NCBI GenBank assembly: GCA_900768635.1
Contig: CAAGDP010000218.1
Coordinates: forward strand, 1-7,877
DNA length: 7,877 nucleotides
Reading direction: 5' to 3'
Source of the DNA: Enterobacterales bacterium
Lineage (GTDB): Bacteria > Pseudomonadota > Gammaproteobacteria > Enterobacterales > Succinivibrionaceae
Below the pieces are notes generated by a model. It did no database searches and had not been told where the DNA came from. It saw only the letters and a program-made list of their open reading frames with translations. The first letter of the stretch is position 1. The number at the start of each line of letters is the position of its first letter. This document shows positions 1-7,409 of the stretch, piece after piece. The position numbers and the translations under genes were made by a program.

Positions 1-96
1 AATCCTTCGCAAATTAAAATTCTGCAGAAGCTATCATTGGTACCCCAGGAAGATCTGCCAAAACAGAAGCGTGGCAGACCTAAAAAGACTGTATAG
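1..96 (+). CDS. C-terminal fragment of an unidentified protein with a basic GRP (AT-hook-like) tail
   Basis: An open frame enters from the left edge and ends at TAG (94-96), giving the last 31 residues of a protein whose start lies outside the window. The fragment is hydrophilic and ends in a lysine/arginine-rich tail containing K-R-G-R-P-K-K, the core of an AT-hook-like minor-groove DNA-binding motif. Similar basic tails occur on some transposases and nucleoid or regulatory proteins, so a DNA-binding role is possible, but the family cannot be named from this fragment. The gene converges on the his operon and has no functional link to it that I can see. A small inverted repeat (85-100, 6-bp arms, 4-nt loop) straddles its stop codon but lacks a U-tract. 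The frame could be fortuitous because only 31 codons are visible. Confidence 0.5.
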   Translation, partial: NPSQIKILQKLSLVPQEDLPKQKRGRPKKTV

Positions 97-167
97 TCTT
101 ACTAATTGGGAAAGTTTTATTATTATTAACTGCGGAATTCCTGATAGACTGAATTGCTGAGTTTTTC

Positions 168-193
168 AAAAAAAACCGGCAAGGGAAGCCGGT
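168..193 (-). terminator. Intrinsic terminator of the his operon
   Basis: On the minus strand a perfect 6-bp GC-rich stem, ACCGGC/GCCGGT (188-193 with 175-180), closes a 7-nt loop and is followed directly by a run of T (174-168). It lies about 20 nt past the hisI stop codon, where the operon transcript should end. Read on the plus strand the hairpin is followed by CTATAATTT rather than a T-run, so it probably works mainly for the his operon and not for the converging plus-strand gene. Confidence 0.9.
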
Positions 194-214
194 CTATAAT
201 TTAAGGAGCTTTTT

Positions 215-886
215 TCAGCAGGTTTTGGCCTTTTTACAGGCATGTTCAACCTTATACTGTCCAAAGTTGGAATGACGATCTTCCAGACACTTCATTACGT
301 CCCGGTACTTAAGATTTTTGGCACTAAGCAACGCAGTGAGGTGGAAGAGAAGATCTGCCACTTCTCCAATAAATTCGTCATCATCCTTGCCAAGAGCGGA
401 CAGGGCAGTTTCCACTGCTTCTTCACCTACCTTTTTGGCAATTCTGGAAACTCCGTTTTTGAAGAGTTTGGCAGTATAGCTTTCCTCAGGGTCGGCATTT
501 TTCCGGGATTCCACCAGTTCTTCCAGTTCGGCGAGAAAACCCAGGGGTAACTGAGGCTGAAGATCAAAACAACTTTCGGTTCCGTTGTGACAGGTTGGAC
601 CTTCCGGATCAGCCGACAAAAGCAATGTGTCCCGATCACAGTCGGTAGTGAGGGCTATAACATGAAGATAATGTTTTGATTCCTCGCCCTTAACCCAGAG
701 ACGTTGTTTGGTTCGGCTGTAAAAAGTTGCAAGTCCGGTTTCAATAGTTTTATCCAGTGCTTCTTTTGTCATATAGGCAAACATCAGCACCTTGCCGGAG
801 CGGAAATTCTGTACAATTACCGGCATCATTCCACCGGTTTTTTCCCAGTCCAGACCATCAGGATCTAAATGATATTTATTAGTCAC
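215..886 (-). CDS. hisI: Bifunctional phosphoribosyl-AMP cyclohydrolase / phosphoribosyl-ATP pyrophosphatase HisIE
   Basis: Catalyses histidine steps 2 and 3 in the cytoplasm: PR-ATP to PR-AMP plus pyrophosphate (C-terminal domain), then opening of the adenine ring to ProFAR (N-terminal domain). Numbered from the GTG start, the cyclohydrolase half has S57-R58...LWVKGE, the metal motif D82-C83-D84-R85-D86, and Cys99 and Cys106 in GPTCHNGTESCF; the Asp set is expected to bind Mg and the three Cys Zn. The pyrophosphatase half starts near SYTAKL (136-141), with KVGEEAVE (helix acidic residues E155, E156) and EVADLLFHL (175-183). Length is 223 aa against about 203 in E. coli, with a short basic, Cys-containing C-terminal extension. 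I prefer GTG at 886 because AGGAG (896-900) lies 9 nt upstream. A TTG at 895 is in frame (226 aa) but abuts that Shine-Dalgarno. The GTG overlaps the hisF end by 8 nt, suggesting translational coupling. Last gene of the operon. Confidence 0.96.
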   Translation of the reverse strand: MTNKYHLDPDGLDWEKTGGMMPVIVQNFRSGKVLMFAYMTKEALDKTIETGLATFYSRTKQRLWVKGEESKHYLHVIALTTDCDRDTLLLSADPEGPTCHNGTESCFDLQPQLPLGFLAELEELVESRKNADPEESYTAKLFKNGVSRIAKKVGEEAVETALSALGKDDDEFIGEVADLLFHLTALLSAKNLKYRDVMKCLEDRHSNFGQYKVEHACKKAKTC

Positions 887-1652
887 GGATTGCAACTCCT
901 TCCCTGCGTAAATAATTTTTCAATTCACCGATTTCAATAAGTCCCTTATGGAAAACTGAAGCCGCCAGAGCTCCGTCCACATCGGTTTTGATAAAGGCGT
1001 CCTTAAAATGAACCATTTCTCCAGCTCCACCAGAGGCAATAAGAGGTACATGGCAGACAGATCGAATAAGAGCAAGCTGTTCCAAATCGTATCCCTGGCG
1101 CATACCATCCTGATTCATCATGTTCAGCACAATTTCTCCTGCACCACGCTTCTGAACTTCCTCCACCCATTCCGGAGTACTCCAGGAGGTGGTGCGGGTT
1201 TTGGATTCAACTCCGGTATATTGTTTGACACAGTAGCGCTGCTCATTTTTATCGTAATAAGAATCAATGCCTACTACCACACACTGAACCCCAAAGCGAT
1301 CGGCCAGTTCTGAAATAAGATCAGGATTAGCCAGTGCCGGGGAATTTATGGAGATTTTGTCAGCTCCGTATTCCAAGATCCTCCGGGCATCTTCTACAGA
1401 ACGGATACCGCCGGCCACACAGAAAGGTATATCAATAACTTCTGCAACACGACGAACCCAGCTTTTGTCTACTACCCGATCGTCAGATGATGCGGTAATA
1501 TCGTAAAAAACCAGCTCATCTGCTCCGCTTTCAGCATAGCGGTGCGCAAGAGGTACAATATCCCCCATGATTTCATGATTTTTGAACTGGATCCCTTTTA
1601 CAACTACGCCTTCCTTAACGTCCAGACAGGGAATTATGCGTTTTGCCAGCAT
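879..1652 (-). CDS. hisF: Imidazole glycerol phosphate synthase, cyclase subunit HisF
   Basis: Cyclase subunit of IGP synthase. It uses ammonia delivered from HisH to convert PRFAR into imidazole glycerol phosphate and AICAR. The 257-residue (beta/alpha)8 barrel has catalytic Asp11 in IIPCLDV and Asp130 in VVGIDSYYD, the standard acid/base pair. Phosphate-binding segments are CVAGGIRS (78-85) and LIASGGAG (204-211), and the family signature NMMNQDG is at 177-183. The QYTGVESKTRTTSW and QKRGAGEIVLN stretches closely resemble the enteric protein. Lys19 of VVVKG, at the loop near the active site, is present. ATG at 1652 has a good GGAGG seven nt upstream. The start overlaps the end of hisA by 19 nt, and the stop overlaps the hisI start. 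Its adjacency to hisA reflects the paralogous barrel pair, and its partner hisH is two genes upstream. Confidence 0.98.
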   Translation of the reverse strand: MLAKRIIPCLDVKEGVVVKGIQFKNHEIMGDIVPLAHRYAESGADELVFYDITASSDDRVVDKSWVRRVAEVIDIPFCVAGGIRSVEDARRILEYGADKISINSPALANPDLISELADRFGVQCVVVGIDSYYDKNEQRYCVKQYTGVESKTRTTSWSTPEWVEEVQKRGAGEIVLNMMNQDGMRQGYDLEQLALIRSVCHVPLIASGGAGEMVHFKDAFIKTDVDGALAASVFHKGLIEIGELKNYLRREGVAIRD

Positions 1653-2368
1653 TGAATAGCCTCCTTAACGGTAAATTTTCCTTCCAGAAGAGAACGTCCC
1701 AGTATTATTCCATAAACCCCAGATCCTACCAGAGCTTCAATATCAGCAAGTGATCCAATGCCTCCGGAAGCCTGGAAATTAATTTCCGGGAAGGTTCCGG
1801 TAAGATGGCGGTAGAGTTCAACATTTGAACCTTTTAAGGTTCCGTCCTTACTGATGTCGGTACAGAGTACATGGCGCAAATTGTATTCCTGATAGCGCTT
1901 GATAAGATCTTCAATTGTAACACCGCTGTCCTGTTGCCATCCTGCTACTGCTATGCAGTTTTTCCCGTCTTTGATATTTACATCCAGAGCAAGAACAATA
2001 TGATCTGCACCATACTGATCCATCCAGAAACCTACCAGATCGGGATCTTTTACTGCGGTAGATCCGATCACAACCCGGCTGGCACCGGCTTCCAGAAGAT
2101 CTTCCACATCTTTTCTAGATCTTATACCACCACCAATTTGTACCGGAACTTTGGTATGAGCAAGAAGTTCCCGAATAACCGGTAACTGGCGGTTTCGGGC
2201 ATCTTTAGCTCCATCCAGATCTACCAGATGAAGCTGGCTGGCTCCTTCCTGTACATAAAGATCAAAACGCTCCTGAGGTGTCCACAAGTATTCGGTTTTG
2301 CGTCCGTAATCTCCCTGATAAAGGCGGACTACTTTGCCACCAATAAGATCTATGGCCGGAATTATCAT
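1634..2368 (-). CDS. hisA: ProFAR isomerase HisA
   Basis: 1-(5-phosphoribosyl)-5-[(5-phosphoribosylamino)methylideneamino]imidazole-4-carboxamide isomerase. It performs an Amadori rearrangement of ProFAR to PRFAR, the substrate of HisF-HisH. It is a 244-residue (beta/alpha)8 barrel paralogous to HisF. Catalytic Asp7 (IIPAIDL), Asp129 (ALDVN) and Asp171 (CTDISKDGTLKG) are present, with the two half-barrel phosphate-binding motifs GGGIRS (79-84) and SGGIGS (201-206). Length is normal for the family. ATG at 2368 is preceded by GGAG about 8 nt away, inside the last codons of hisH, whose stop is 2 nt upstream. The 3' end overlaps hisF by 19 nt. Confidence 0.98.
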   Translation of the reverse strand: MIIPAIDLIGGKVVRLYQGDYGRKTEYLWTPQERFDLYVQEGASQLHLVDLDGAKDARNRQLPVIRELLAHTKVPVQIGGGIRSRKDVEDLLEAGASRVVIGSTAVKDPDLVGFWMDQYGADHIVLALDVNIKDGKNCIAVAGWQQDSGVTIEDLIKRYQEYNLRHVLCTDISKDGTLKGSNVELYRHLTGTFPEINFQASGGIGSLADIEALVGSGVYGIILGRSLLEGKFTVKEAIQCWQNA

Positions 2369-2370
2369 AT

Positions 2371-2985
2371 TTACATCTCCAGAAAGTTTTTAAGCAGACG
2401 GGAACCTGCGGCTCCGGATTTTTCCGGATGGAACTGGGTACCTAAAAAGTTGCCGTTACCTACCACTGCGGTAAAAGCTTCTCCATATTCACATTTTCCC
2501 AAAGTCCAGGGACCTGTATCCATAGCATAGGAATGGACAAAATAAAAGTAGCTGCCACTGTCAATGCCCTCAAACAGGGGATGATCTTTCAGGATCTCCA
2601 CCTGATCCCAGCCCATATGAGGAAGCCTCAGGTTGCGGGCATTAAGATGATGTACACCGGCATTTACCAGATTAAGACACTCTACATCCGGCTCCTCTTC
2701 CAGCATTTTTTCCTGAGAAATCCGGGAAAGAAGCTGCATACCCAGACAGATCCCCAGAAGTGGCTGAGTACTGTTCTGAATAATTTCCGTAAGATTTCTT
2801 TCCCGGAGTTTGGACATGGCTGCCTTGGCAGTACCTACACCCGGAAGGATCAGTTTGTCAGCATTGCGGATATCATCCAGATCGGAACTTATCCTGGAGT
2901 TGGCCTCCAGACGATCCAGAGCACTTTTTACCGAGGTAAAGTTGGCACATCCGGTATCAATAATCGTTATGCGAGGTTTGGCCAT
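2371..2985 (-). CDS. hisH: Imidazole glycerol phosphate synthase, glutaminase subunit HisH
   Basis: Class I glutamine amidotransferase subunit of IGP synthase. It hydrolyses glutamine and channels ammonia into the HisF barrel. The 204 residues contain the full catalytic triad: Cys80 in the nucleophile elbow GICLGMQLL, and His186 and Glu188 in GTQFHPEKS. The oxyanion-side PGVG (48-51) and LPHMGW (121-126), typical of HisH, are also present. The N-terminus (ITIIDTGCANFTSV) matches the usual first strand and helix. ATG at 2985 shares its A with the hisB stop codon (TAATG) and has AAGGAG 7 nt upstream, an arrangement typical of translational coupling. hisA follows after 2 nt. No key residue is missing. 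Confidence 0.98.
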   Translation of the reverse strand: MAKPRITIIDTGCANFTSVKSALDRLEANSRISSDLDDIRNADKLILPGVGTAKAAMSKLRERNLTEIIQNSTQPLLGICLGMQLLSRISQEKMLEEEPDVECLNLVNAGVHHLNARNLRLPHMGWDQVEILKDHPLFEGIDSGSYFYFVHSYAMDTGPWTLGKCEYGEAFTAVVGNGNFLGTQFHPEKSGAAGSRLLKNFLEM

Positions 2986-4094
2986 TACAGTACTCCTTTT
3001 GAAGAAGGAAGTGCAGAGCCCTCCTTTTTAACTGCCTGACGAAGGGCTCTTCCGAAACTTTTAAACAGAGCTTCCACTTGATGATGAGTATTTCCCTGAC
3101 TAACAAAAAGATGAAGTGTTATGCCCATGGCATCTGCCAGAGAGCGGAAGAAATGAGGAACCATTTCAGTGGCCATACCACCAACTTCACTGCGCATAAA
3201 TTCTGCATCACAGATAAAGGAGGCAAAGGGCCTTCCGGAAATATCCAGCACCGCAGAGGGAGTTTCATTCAGAAGTGAGGTGCTAAAGCCTTCAATTTTG
3301 GCGTAAAGTTCATCCATAGGCAATGCAAAGGCAAAGCGTACAATGCCCCGTTTGTCGCCCAAAGATTCCCTGAGAGCTGTTCCCAGAGCAATGCCCACAT
3401 CTTCCACGGTGTGGTGTTCGTCAACTTCCAGATCGCCCTTAACCTTAAGAACCAGCTGAAAATTACCATGGGTGGCAATCTGATCCAGCATATGATCAAA
3501 GAAGCCGATACCGGTGCTGATAGAGCTGCCCTGAGGGTGATCCAGATTGATGTACAGATCAATCTGAGTCTCCCTGGTGTTTCTAATTACATGGGCTGTG
3601 CGATCCTTTCGGATAATTTTATCTGCAATATCCATCCAGCACAGATCGGTACGATGGTATTTAAATGATCCAATTCCCATGTTTTCCGCCAGCTTCACAT
3701 CAGTATCCCGATCGCCGATTACATAGGAGTTTTTCCGATCCCAGTCTGTGCGCCGGAGATATTTTTCCACCAGACCGGTCTGTGGTTTGCGACAATGACA
3801 ACCTTCATGCGGAAAATGAGGGCAGATAAGGATTTCCCTGAAAGTAACTCCCTGAGAAGACAGGGTATTAACAATAAAGTTCTGGGCCGTTTCAAAGTCT
3901 TCCTGAGGAAAAGAAGAAGTTCCCAGACCATCCTGATTGGAAACCATTATGAGTGTATAACCATAATCTGCCAGTTTGCGCAGTGCAGGGATAACTTCTG
4001 GCTCAAAGACGATTTTTTCCAGACTGTCTACCTGTTCGTCCTCAGGTTCGGCGACTAATGTGCCGTCCCGATCGATAAAAAGATATTTTTCCAC
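2985..4094 (-). CDS. hisB: Bifunctional histidinol-phosphatase / imidazoleglycerol-phosphate dehydratase HisB
   Basis: Catalyses step 7 (IGP dehydration, C-terminal domain) and step 9 (histidinol-phosphate dephosphorylation, N-terminal HAD domain). From the GTG start, the HAD half has FIDRDGT with nucleophile Asp8 and Asp10, SNQDG, the zinc loop Cys91/His93/Cys99/Cys101 in CPHFPHEGCHCRKP, and IGDRDTD (Asp128). The dehydratase half starts near 165, with GFFDHMLDQIATHG, DEHHTVED (225-232), TEMVPHFFRSL and GNTHHQVE (334-341) supplying the metal-binding His/Glu residues. Between PMDE (259-262) and LDISGRP there are about 20 residues where E. coli, as I remember it, has six, so there is an insertion of roughly 14. 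GTG at 4094 (369 aa) is preferred: AAAGGA lies 8 nt upstream and the N-terminus then resembles E. coli. An in-frame TTG at 4100 is only 2 nt from that Shine-Dalgarno. The start overlaps the hisC stop by one base (TAGTG). Confidence 0.97.
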   Translation of the reverse strand: MEKYLFIDRDGTLVAEPEDEQVDSLEKIVFEPEVIPALRKLADYGYTLIMVSNQDGLGTSSFPQEDFETAQNFIVNTLSSQGVTFREILICPHFPHEGCHCRKPQTGLVEKYLRRTDWDRKNSYVIGDRDTDVKLAENMGIGSFKYHRTDLCWMDIADKIIRKDRTAHVIRNTRETQIDLYINLDHPQGSSISTGIGFFDHMLDQIATHGNFQLVLKVKGDLEVDEHHTVEDVGIALGTALRESLGDKRGIVRFAFALPMDELYAKIEGFSTSLLNETPSAVLDISGRPFASFICDAEFMRSEVGGMATEMVPHFFRSLADAMGITLHLFVSQGNTHHQVEALFKSFGRALRQAVKKEGSALPSSKGVL

Positions 4095-5158
4095 TAGCAA
4101 AGTCCTTTAAGAATATTTAAAACCTCAGTCATTTCATCCTGAGTTCCCACCGTGATCCGCACGCAGTTGTCAAGACGCGGTTTGTCATTAAAGTCCCGGA
4201 GAATACAGCCTTTTTCCTTTGCTCCGGCAAAGACCTTCTCCCCGTCTTTAAAACGCAGGAGTACATAATTGCCATTAGTATCAAAAACCTCAGAAACTAT
4301 ATTCAGCTTCCGGCATTCCGATACAAATTCATTGCGGATAGTATTAAGTTTCTCCACCCGTTTGCGCATAATATCCACATTTGTTCCGGATAAGGCGGAA
4401 GTTGCCACCTGAGCTACCGGAGCACAGATAGGATAAGGATCAATTACTTTCAGAAGCAGACTAATGATCTCATGATCGGCAAGAGCAAATCCGCAACGCA
4501 GTCCAGCCAGAGCAAAAGCTTTGGACAGGGTGCGGGTAATGATCAGATTAGGATATTCTTTAAGAAGATGTATCATGGAGTTTTCCGGAGAGAACTCAAT
4601 ATAAGCCTCATCTACTACTACTAATGCACCACCACGGGTTTTATCCAGCACCTGTTTTAACAGATCCTTCCGGATAATGGTTCCTGTAGGGTTATTAGGT
4701 GAGCAGAAGAACACCAGTTTTACGGAGTTTTCATCAAGTGCCTTGAAAATAGCGGGAATATCCGGCTGGAAATTATCATCAGGAGCTACCTTAATGGTAT
4801 CAATACCGTTGGTTTCCGCAGCAATGGCATACATACCGTAAGTTGGAGGACAGATCAGGATCTGCTCTTTTCCCGGTTCGCAGAAGGTTCTTACCAGAAG
4901 CCCTATGACTTCATCAGAACCACGGGCTACCAGAACCTGATCAGGTGTGACTCCGGCATAGGATGCATATGCCTGCAGAATTTCTTCCGGCTGACATTCC
5001 GGATAACGATTATAACCGGAGGAATCCAAATCAAAGTGCAGGCTTACCGGGCTTTCATTGGCATTAAGATAAATACGTCCGTTACCGCCAATACGGCGGG
5101 CGGATTGATAAGGGGTCAGTTTCTGAACCCGGGTGCAGGCTAATTGTGTAATATTCAT
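4094..5158 (-). CDS. hisC: Histidinol-phosphate aminotransferase HisC
   Basis: PLP-dependent fold-type I aminotransferase converting imidazole acetol phosphate and glutamate to L-histidinol phosphate. The 354-residue sequence is of normal length. It has the HisC N-terminal signature LNANESP (31-37), RGSDE (79-83), CPPTYGMY (103-110), CSPNNPTG with Asn156, VDEAYIEF with Asp183 and Tyr186, and the Schiff-base lysine Lys213 in RTLSKAFALAGLRCGF, with Arg221 for cofactor phosphate binding. The C-terminal RITVGT block is also present. ATG at 5158 has AAGGA 8 nt upstream, 4 nt after the hisD stop. The stop codon TAG overlaps the first base of the hisB GTG. Neighbours make the HisC assignment secure against other class II aminotransferases. 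Confidence 0.97.
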   Translation of the reverse strand: MNITQLACTRVQKLTPYQSARRIGGNGRIYLNANESPVSLHFDLDSSGYNRYPECQPEEILQAYASYAGVTPDQVLVARGSDEVIGLLVRTFCEPGKEQILICPPTYGMYAIAAETNGIDTIKVAPDDNFQPDIPAIFKALDENSVKLVFFCSPNNPTGTIIRKDLLKQVLDKTRGGALVVVDEAYIEFSPENSMIHLLKEYPNLIITRTLSKAFALAGLRCGFALADHEIISLLLKVIDPYPICAPVAQVATSALSGTNVDIMRKRVEKLNTIRNEFVSECRKLNIVSEVFDTNGNYVLLRFKDGEKVFAGAKEKGCILRDFNDKPRLDNCVRITVGTQDEMTEVLNILKGLC

Positions 5159-5162
5159 ATGA

Positions 5163-6452
5163 TTATTCCTTAACGCTACCCAGACGAAGTGTTACAGCAC
5201 GCTGGTGAGCCATAAGTCCTTCTGCATTGGTCATTTCAACTACGGTTTTTTCCAGATCGCAAAGGGCCTGACGGGTAAGTTCCTGAACGGTATAGCGTCG
5301 TTCAAAGTCCGCAAGTCCCAGACTGGAGTAAGTTTTGGCGTAGCCATAGGTAGGCAGTGTATGGTTGGTGCCACTGGCATAGTCACCTACTGCTTCCGGA
5401 GTCCAGGCTCCTATGAAAATTGATCCGGCATTACGTAACAGAGGTAGATAGGAGCGGGCATTTTCCATTTGCAGGATCAGGTGCTCAGGAGCATATCGGT
5501 TGGAAATTTCGCAACCTTCTCTCAGATCAGAGCAGATAATGGAACGGCTGGATGCCAGGGCCTTAGCAGCAATATCTTTTCGTGGAAGAAGTTGCAGCTG
5601 GCGTTCCAGTTCCTGTTGCACCTTAATATTTAATTCAGGACTGTCTGTTACAAGAATTACCTGAGAATCCGGACCATGTTCTGCCTGGGATAACAGATCG
5701 GCAGCCACAAAGGATGGATTTGCCTGAGAATCTGCCATAACCAGAACTTCGGAAGGTCCTGCAGGCATATCTATGGCAGCTCCCTGATTATCTTTGGAAA
5801 CCTGCTTTTTAGCCTCGGTAACAAAAGCATTTCCCGGCCCGAAGATTTTATCTACCTTGGTTACCGTTTCAGTTCCATATGCCATGGCGGCAATGGCCTG
5901 GGCTCCGCCGATGGTATAGATTTCATGGACCCCGCACAGCTTGGCTGCAAAAACGATTTCATCAGCTACTGGAGGAGGAGAGCAGAGAATTACCTTTTTG
6001 CAGCCGGCTATCTGGGCCGGAACTGACAACATTAATACGGTACTTACCAGAGGAGCAGAACCTCCCGGTACATACAGTCCCACATTGTCAATGGGATGAG
6101 TATGAAGTTCGCAGGTTATTCCGTTCTGAGTATTAACTGCAATTGGCGGGGTTTTCTGCTGTTCATGGAAGGTGGCAATGTTCCTGCGGGCATGGATCAG
6201 AGCTTCTTTCAGAGATTCAGGAACACGGCTGATTTTGGCGGCAATCTCTTCTTCAGTAAGTTTGATTTTTCCATCAGTGACATGATCAAGCTTGGCGGTA
6301 TATTCCAGCAGTGCCTGATCTTTTTCTGCTTTAATGCGACTAACAATTTCGCTGACAATGCCGGCAATATCCAGCTTAGTGCTTATCGCTGGTCTGGTCA
6401 GGATTTGTTCTTTTTCCTGATCTGCAAGATCATCCCATATTACTGTTTTCAT
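5163..6452 (-). CDS. hisD: Histidinol dehydrogenase HisD
   Basis: Zinc-dependent, NAD-linked four-electron dehydrogenase carrying out the last two oxidations, L-histidinol to L-histidinal to L-histidine. The 429 residues match the family length (434 in E. coli). Zinc ligands are Gln256 and His259 (LLSQAEHGPDSQ), Asp357 (VGDYASGTNH) and His416. Catalytic Glu323-His324 lie in NRYAPEHL. These sit three residues before the E. coli positions throughout. Other signatures are YVPGGSAPLVSTVLM (127-141), GGAQAIAAMAYGT (182-194), KIFGPGNAFVTEAK (202-215) and DMPAGPSEVLV. ATG at 6452 has AAGGA about 10 nt upstream. The 57 nt between hisG and hisD (6453-6509) is the largest gap among the structural genes; I see no convincing promoter or terminator in it. 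hisC follows after 4 nt. Confidence 0.98.
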   Translation of the reverse strand: MKTVIWDDLADQEKEQILTRPAISTKLDIAGIVSEIVSRIKAEKDQALLEYTAKLDHVTDGKIKLTEEEIAAKISRVPESLKEALIHARRNIATFHEQQKTPPIAVNTQNGITCELHTHPIDNVGLYVPGGSAPLVSTVLMLSVPAQIAGCKKVILCSPPPVADEIVFAAKLCGVHEIYTIGGAQAIAAMAYGTETVTKVDKIFGPGNAFVTEAKKQVSKDNQGAAIDMPAGPSEVLVMADSQANPSFVAADLLSQAEHGPDSQVILVTDSPELNIKVQQELERQLQLLPRKDIAAKALASSRSIICSDLREGCEISNRYAPEHLILQMENARSYLPLLRNAGSIFIGAWTPEAVGDYASGTNHTLPTYGYAKTYSSLGLADFERRYTVQELTRQALCDLEKTVVEMTNAEGLMAHQRAVTLRLGSVKE

Positions 6453-6509
6453 TATTCCTGTATCCTTAATCTTACCTGAAAATCATCCCTGTCAATATGG
6501 CGCAGAAGA

Positions 6510-7409
6510 TTACTGCAACATTTTTTCAATAGGCAGAACCAGAATAGAGCTGGCGCCTAACGCCTTTATTTTTTCCATTGTTTCCCAGAAATGCTTTTCC
6601 TTGGTTACCACATGAACAGCCACCTGATCATTGGTATGAGCCAAAGGAAGGATAGTAGGCTTTTCGGCACCCGGCAGGATCTTCATAATTTCTTCGAGAC
6701 TGCTTTTTGGAGCATGGAGCATTATGTATTTGCTTCCCCGGGCCATAAGCATACCGTCTATACGAGGAAGAAGCTGATCCAGTACCGCCTGTTTTTCCTC
6801 ATAAAGTTCCTTATATCTTTGAATAAGCACTGCTTTGGAACGGAATACCACCTGTACTTCCTTAAGACCGTTAGCTTCCACTGTGGCTCCGGAGCTTACC
6901 AGATCGCAGATGGCATCAGCTAACCCCGCCCGGGGAGCAACCTCCACCGATCCGGTGAGAAGTACCGGCTTGTATTTTACCTGGAATTTTTCCATATACT
7001 GTTTGAGAAGATTAGGGTAGGTGGTGGCGATTTTGCAATCGTTAAGATTTTCTTCAACACCTTTCCATTCATCTTCAGTTGGAATAGCCAGTGAAAGTCG
7101 ACAGTCACCATAGTCCAGTTCCCGGAGAGTCTTGAATTCAGTGCGGAGACCCAGAGCTTCACGTTCCAGTCGGGTTTCTTCCAGAACATTCTGTCCCACA
7201 ATACCAAGATCAACTACTCCGTCCATAACCAGTCCCGGGATATCATCATCCCGGACCCGGAGAATGTCGATAGGCATATTATCTACATGGGCAATGAGGC
7301 GATCTTCTCTTTTGTTAATCTTAAGTCCGCAACTTTTAAGAAGTTCCTGTGAGTCCTGACTGAGACGTCCGGATTTCTGCATGGCAATACGCAACCGTTT
7401 GGTACTCAT
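6510..7409 (-). CDS. hisG: ATP phosphoribosyltransferase HisG (long, self-regulated form)
   Basis: First committed step: condensation of ATP and PRPP to N1-phosphoribosyl-ATP. At 299 residues it is the long hexameric form with a C-terminal regulatory domain, so no HisZ partner is needed. The N-terminus RLRIAMQKSGRLS and the block NMPIDILRVRDDDIPGLVMDGVVDLGIVG (44-72) are nearly those of E. coli. The PRPP-binding motif DAICDLVSSGATVEANG is at 165-181. The C-terminal ACT-like domain, about 225-299 (SKYIMLHAP, PTILPLA, FWETMEKIKALGASSILVLPIEKM), is where histidine binds for feedback inhibition in the family. ATG at 7409 is chosen because an in-frame stop (TAA, 7416-7418) lies just upstream and conservation begins at once. 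No normally spaced Shine-Dalgarno exists; the consensus AGGAGG is 31 nt upstream with a hairpin between. Confidence 0.98.
   Translation of the reverse strand: MSTKRLRIAMQKSGRLSQDSQELLKSCGLKINKREDRLIAHVDNMPIDILRVRDDDIPGLVMDGVVDLGIVGQNVLEETRLEREALGLRTEFKTLRELDYGDCRLSLAIPTEDEWKGVEENLNDCKIATTYPNLLKQYMEKFQVKYKPVLLTGSVEVAPRAGLADAICDLVSSGATVEANGLKEVQVVFRSKAVLIQRYKELYEEKQAVLDQLLPRIDGMLMARGSKYIMLHAPKSSLEEIMKILPGAEKPTILPLAHTNDQVAVHVVTKEKHFWETMEKIKALGASSILVLPIEKMLQ

Noticed and set aside
85..100. Inverted repeat AAGACT/AGTCTT over the stop of the left-edge gene as its terminator
   Set aside because: The 6-bp stem is AT-rich and not followed by a T-run, so termination is not supported.
2533..3039. Long plus-strand open frame (168 codons) opposite hisH and the end of hisB
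   Set aside because: It is antisense to well-conserved genes with intact catalytic motifs, has no recognisable domain, and follows from their codon composition.
6096..6479. Plus-strand open frame (127 codons) opposite the hisD 5' end
   Set aside because: Antisense shadow of hisD with no ribosome-binding site or recognisable domain.
6453..6509. Possible internal promoter or repeat element in the hisG-hisD gap
   Set aside because: No convincing -35/-10 pair, hairpin or T-run was found; only the hisD ribosome-binding site is evident.
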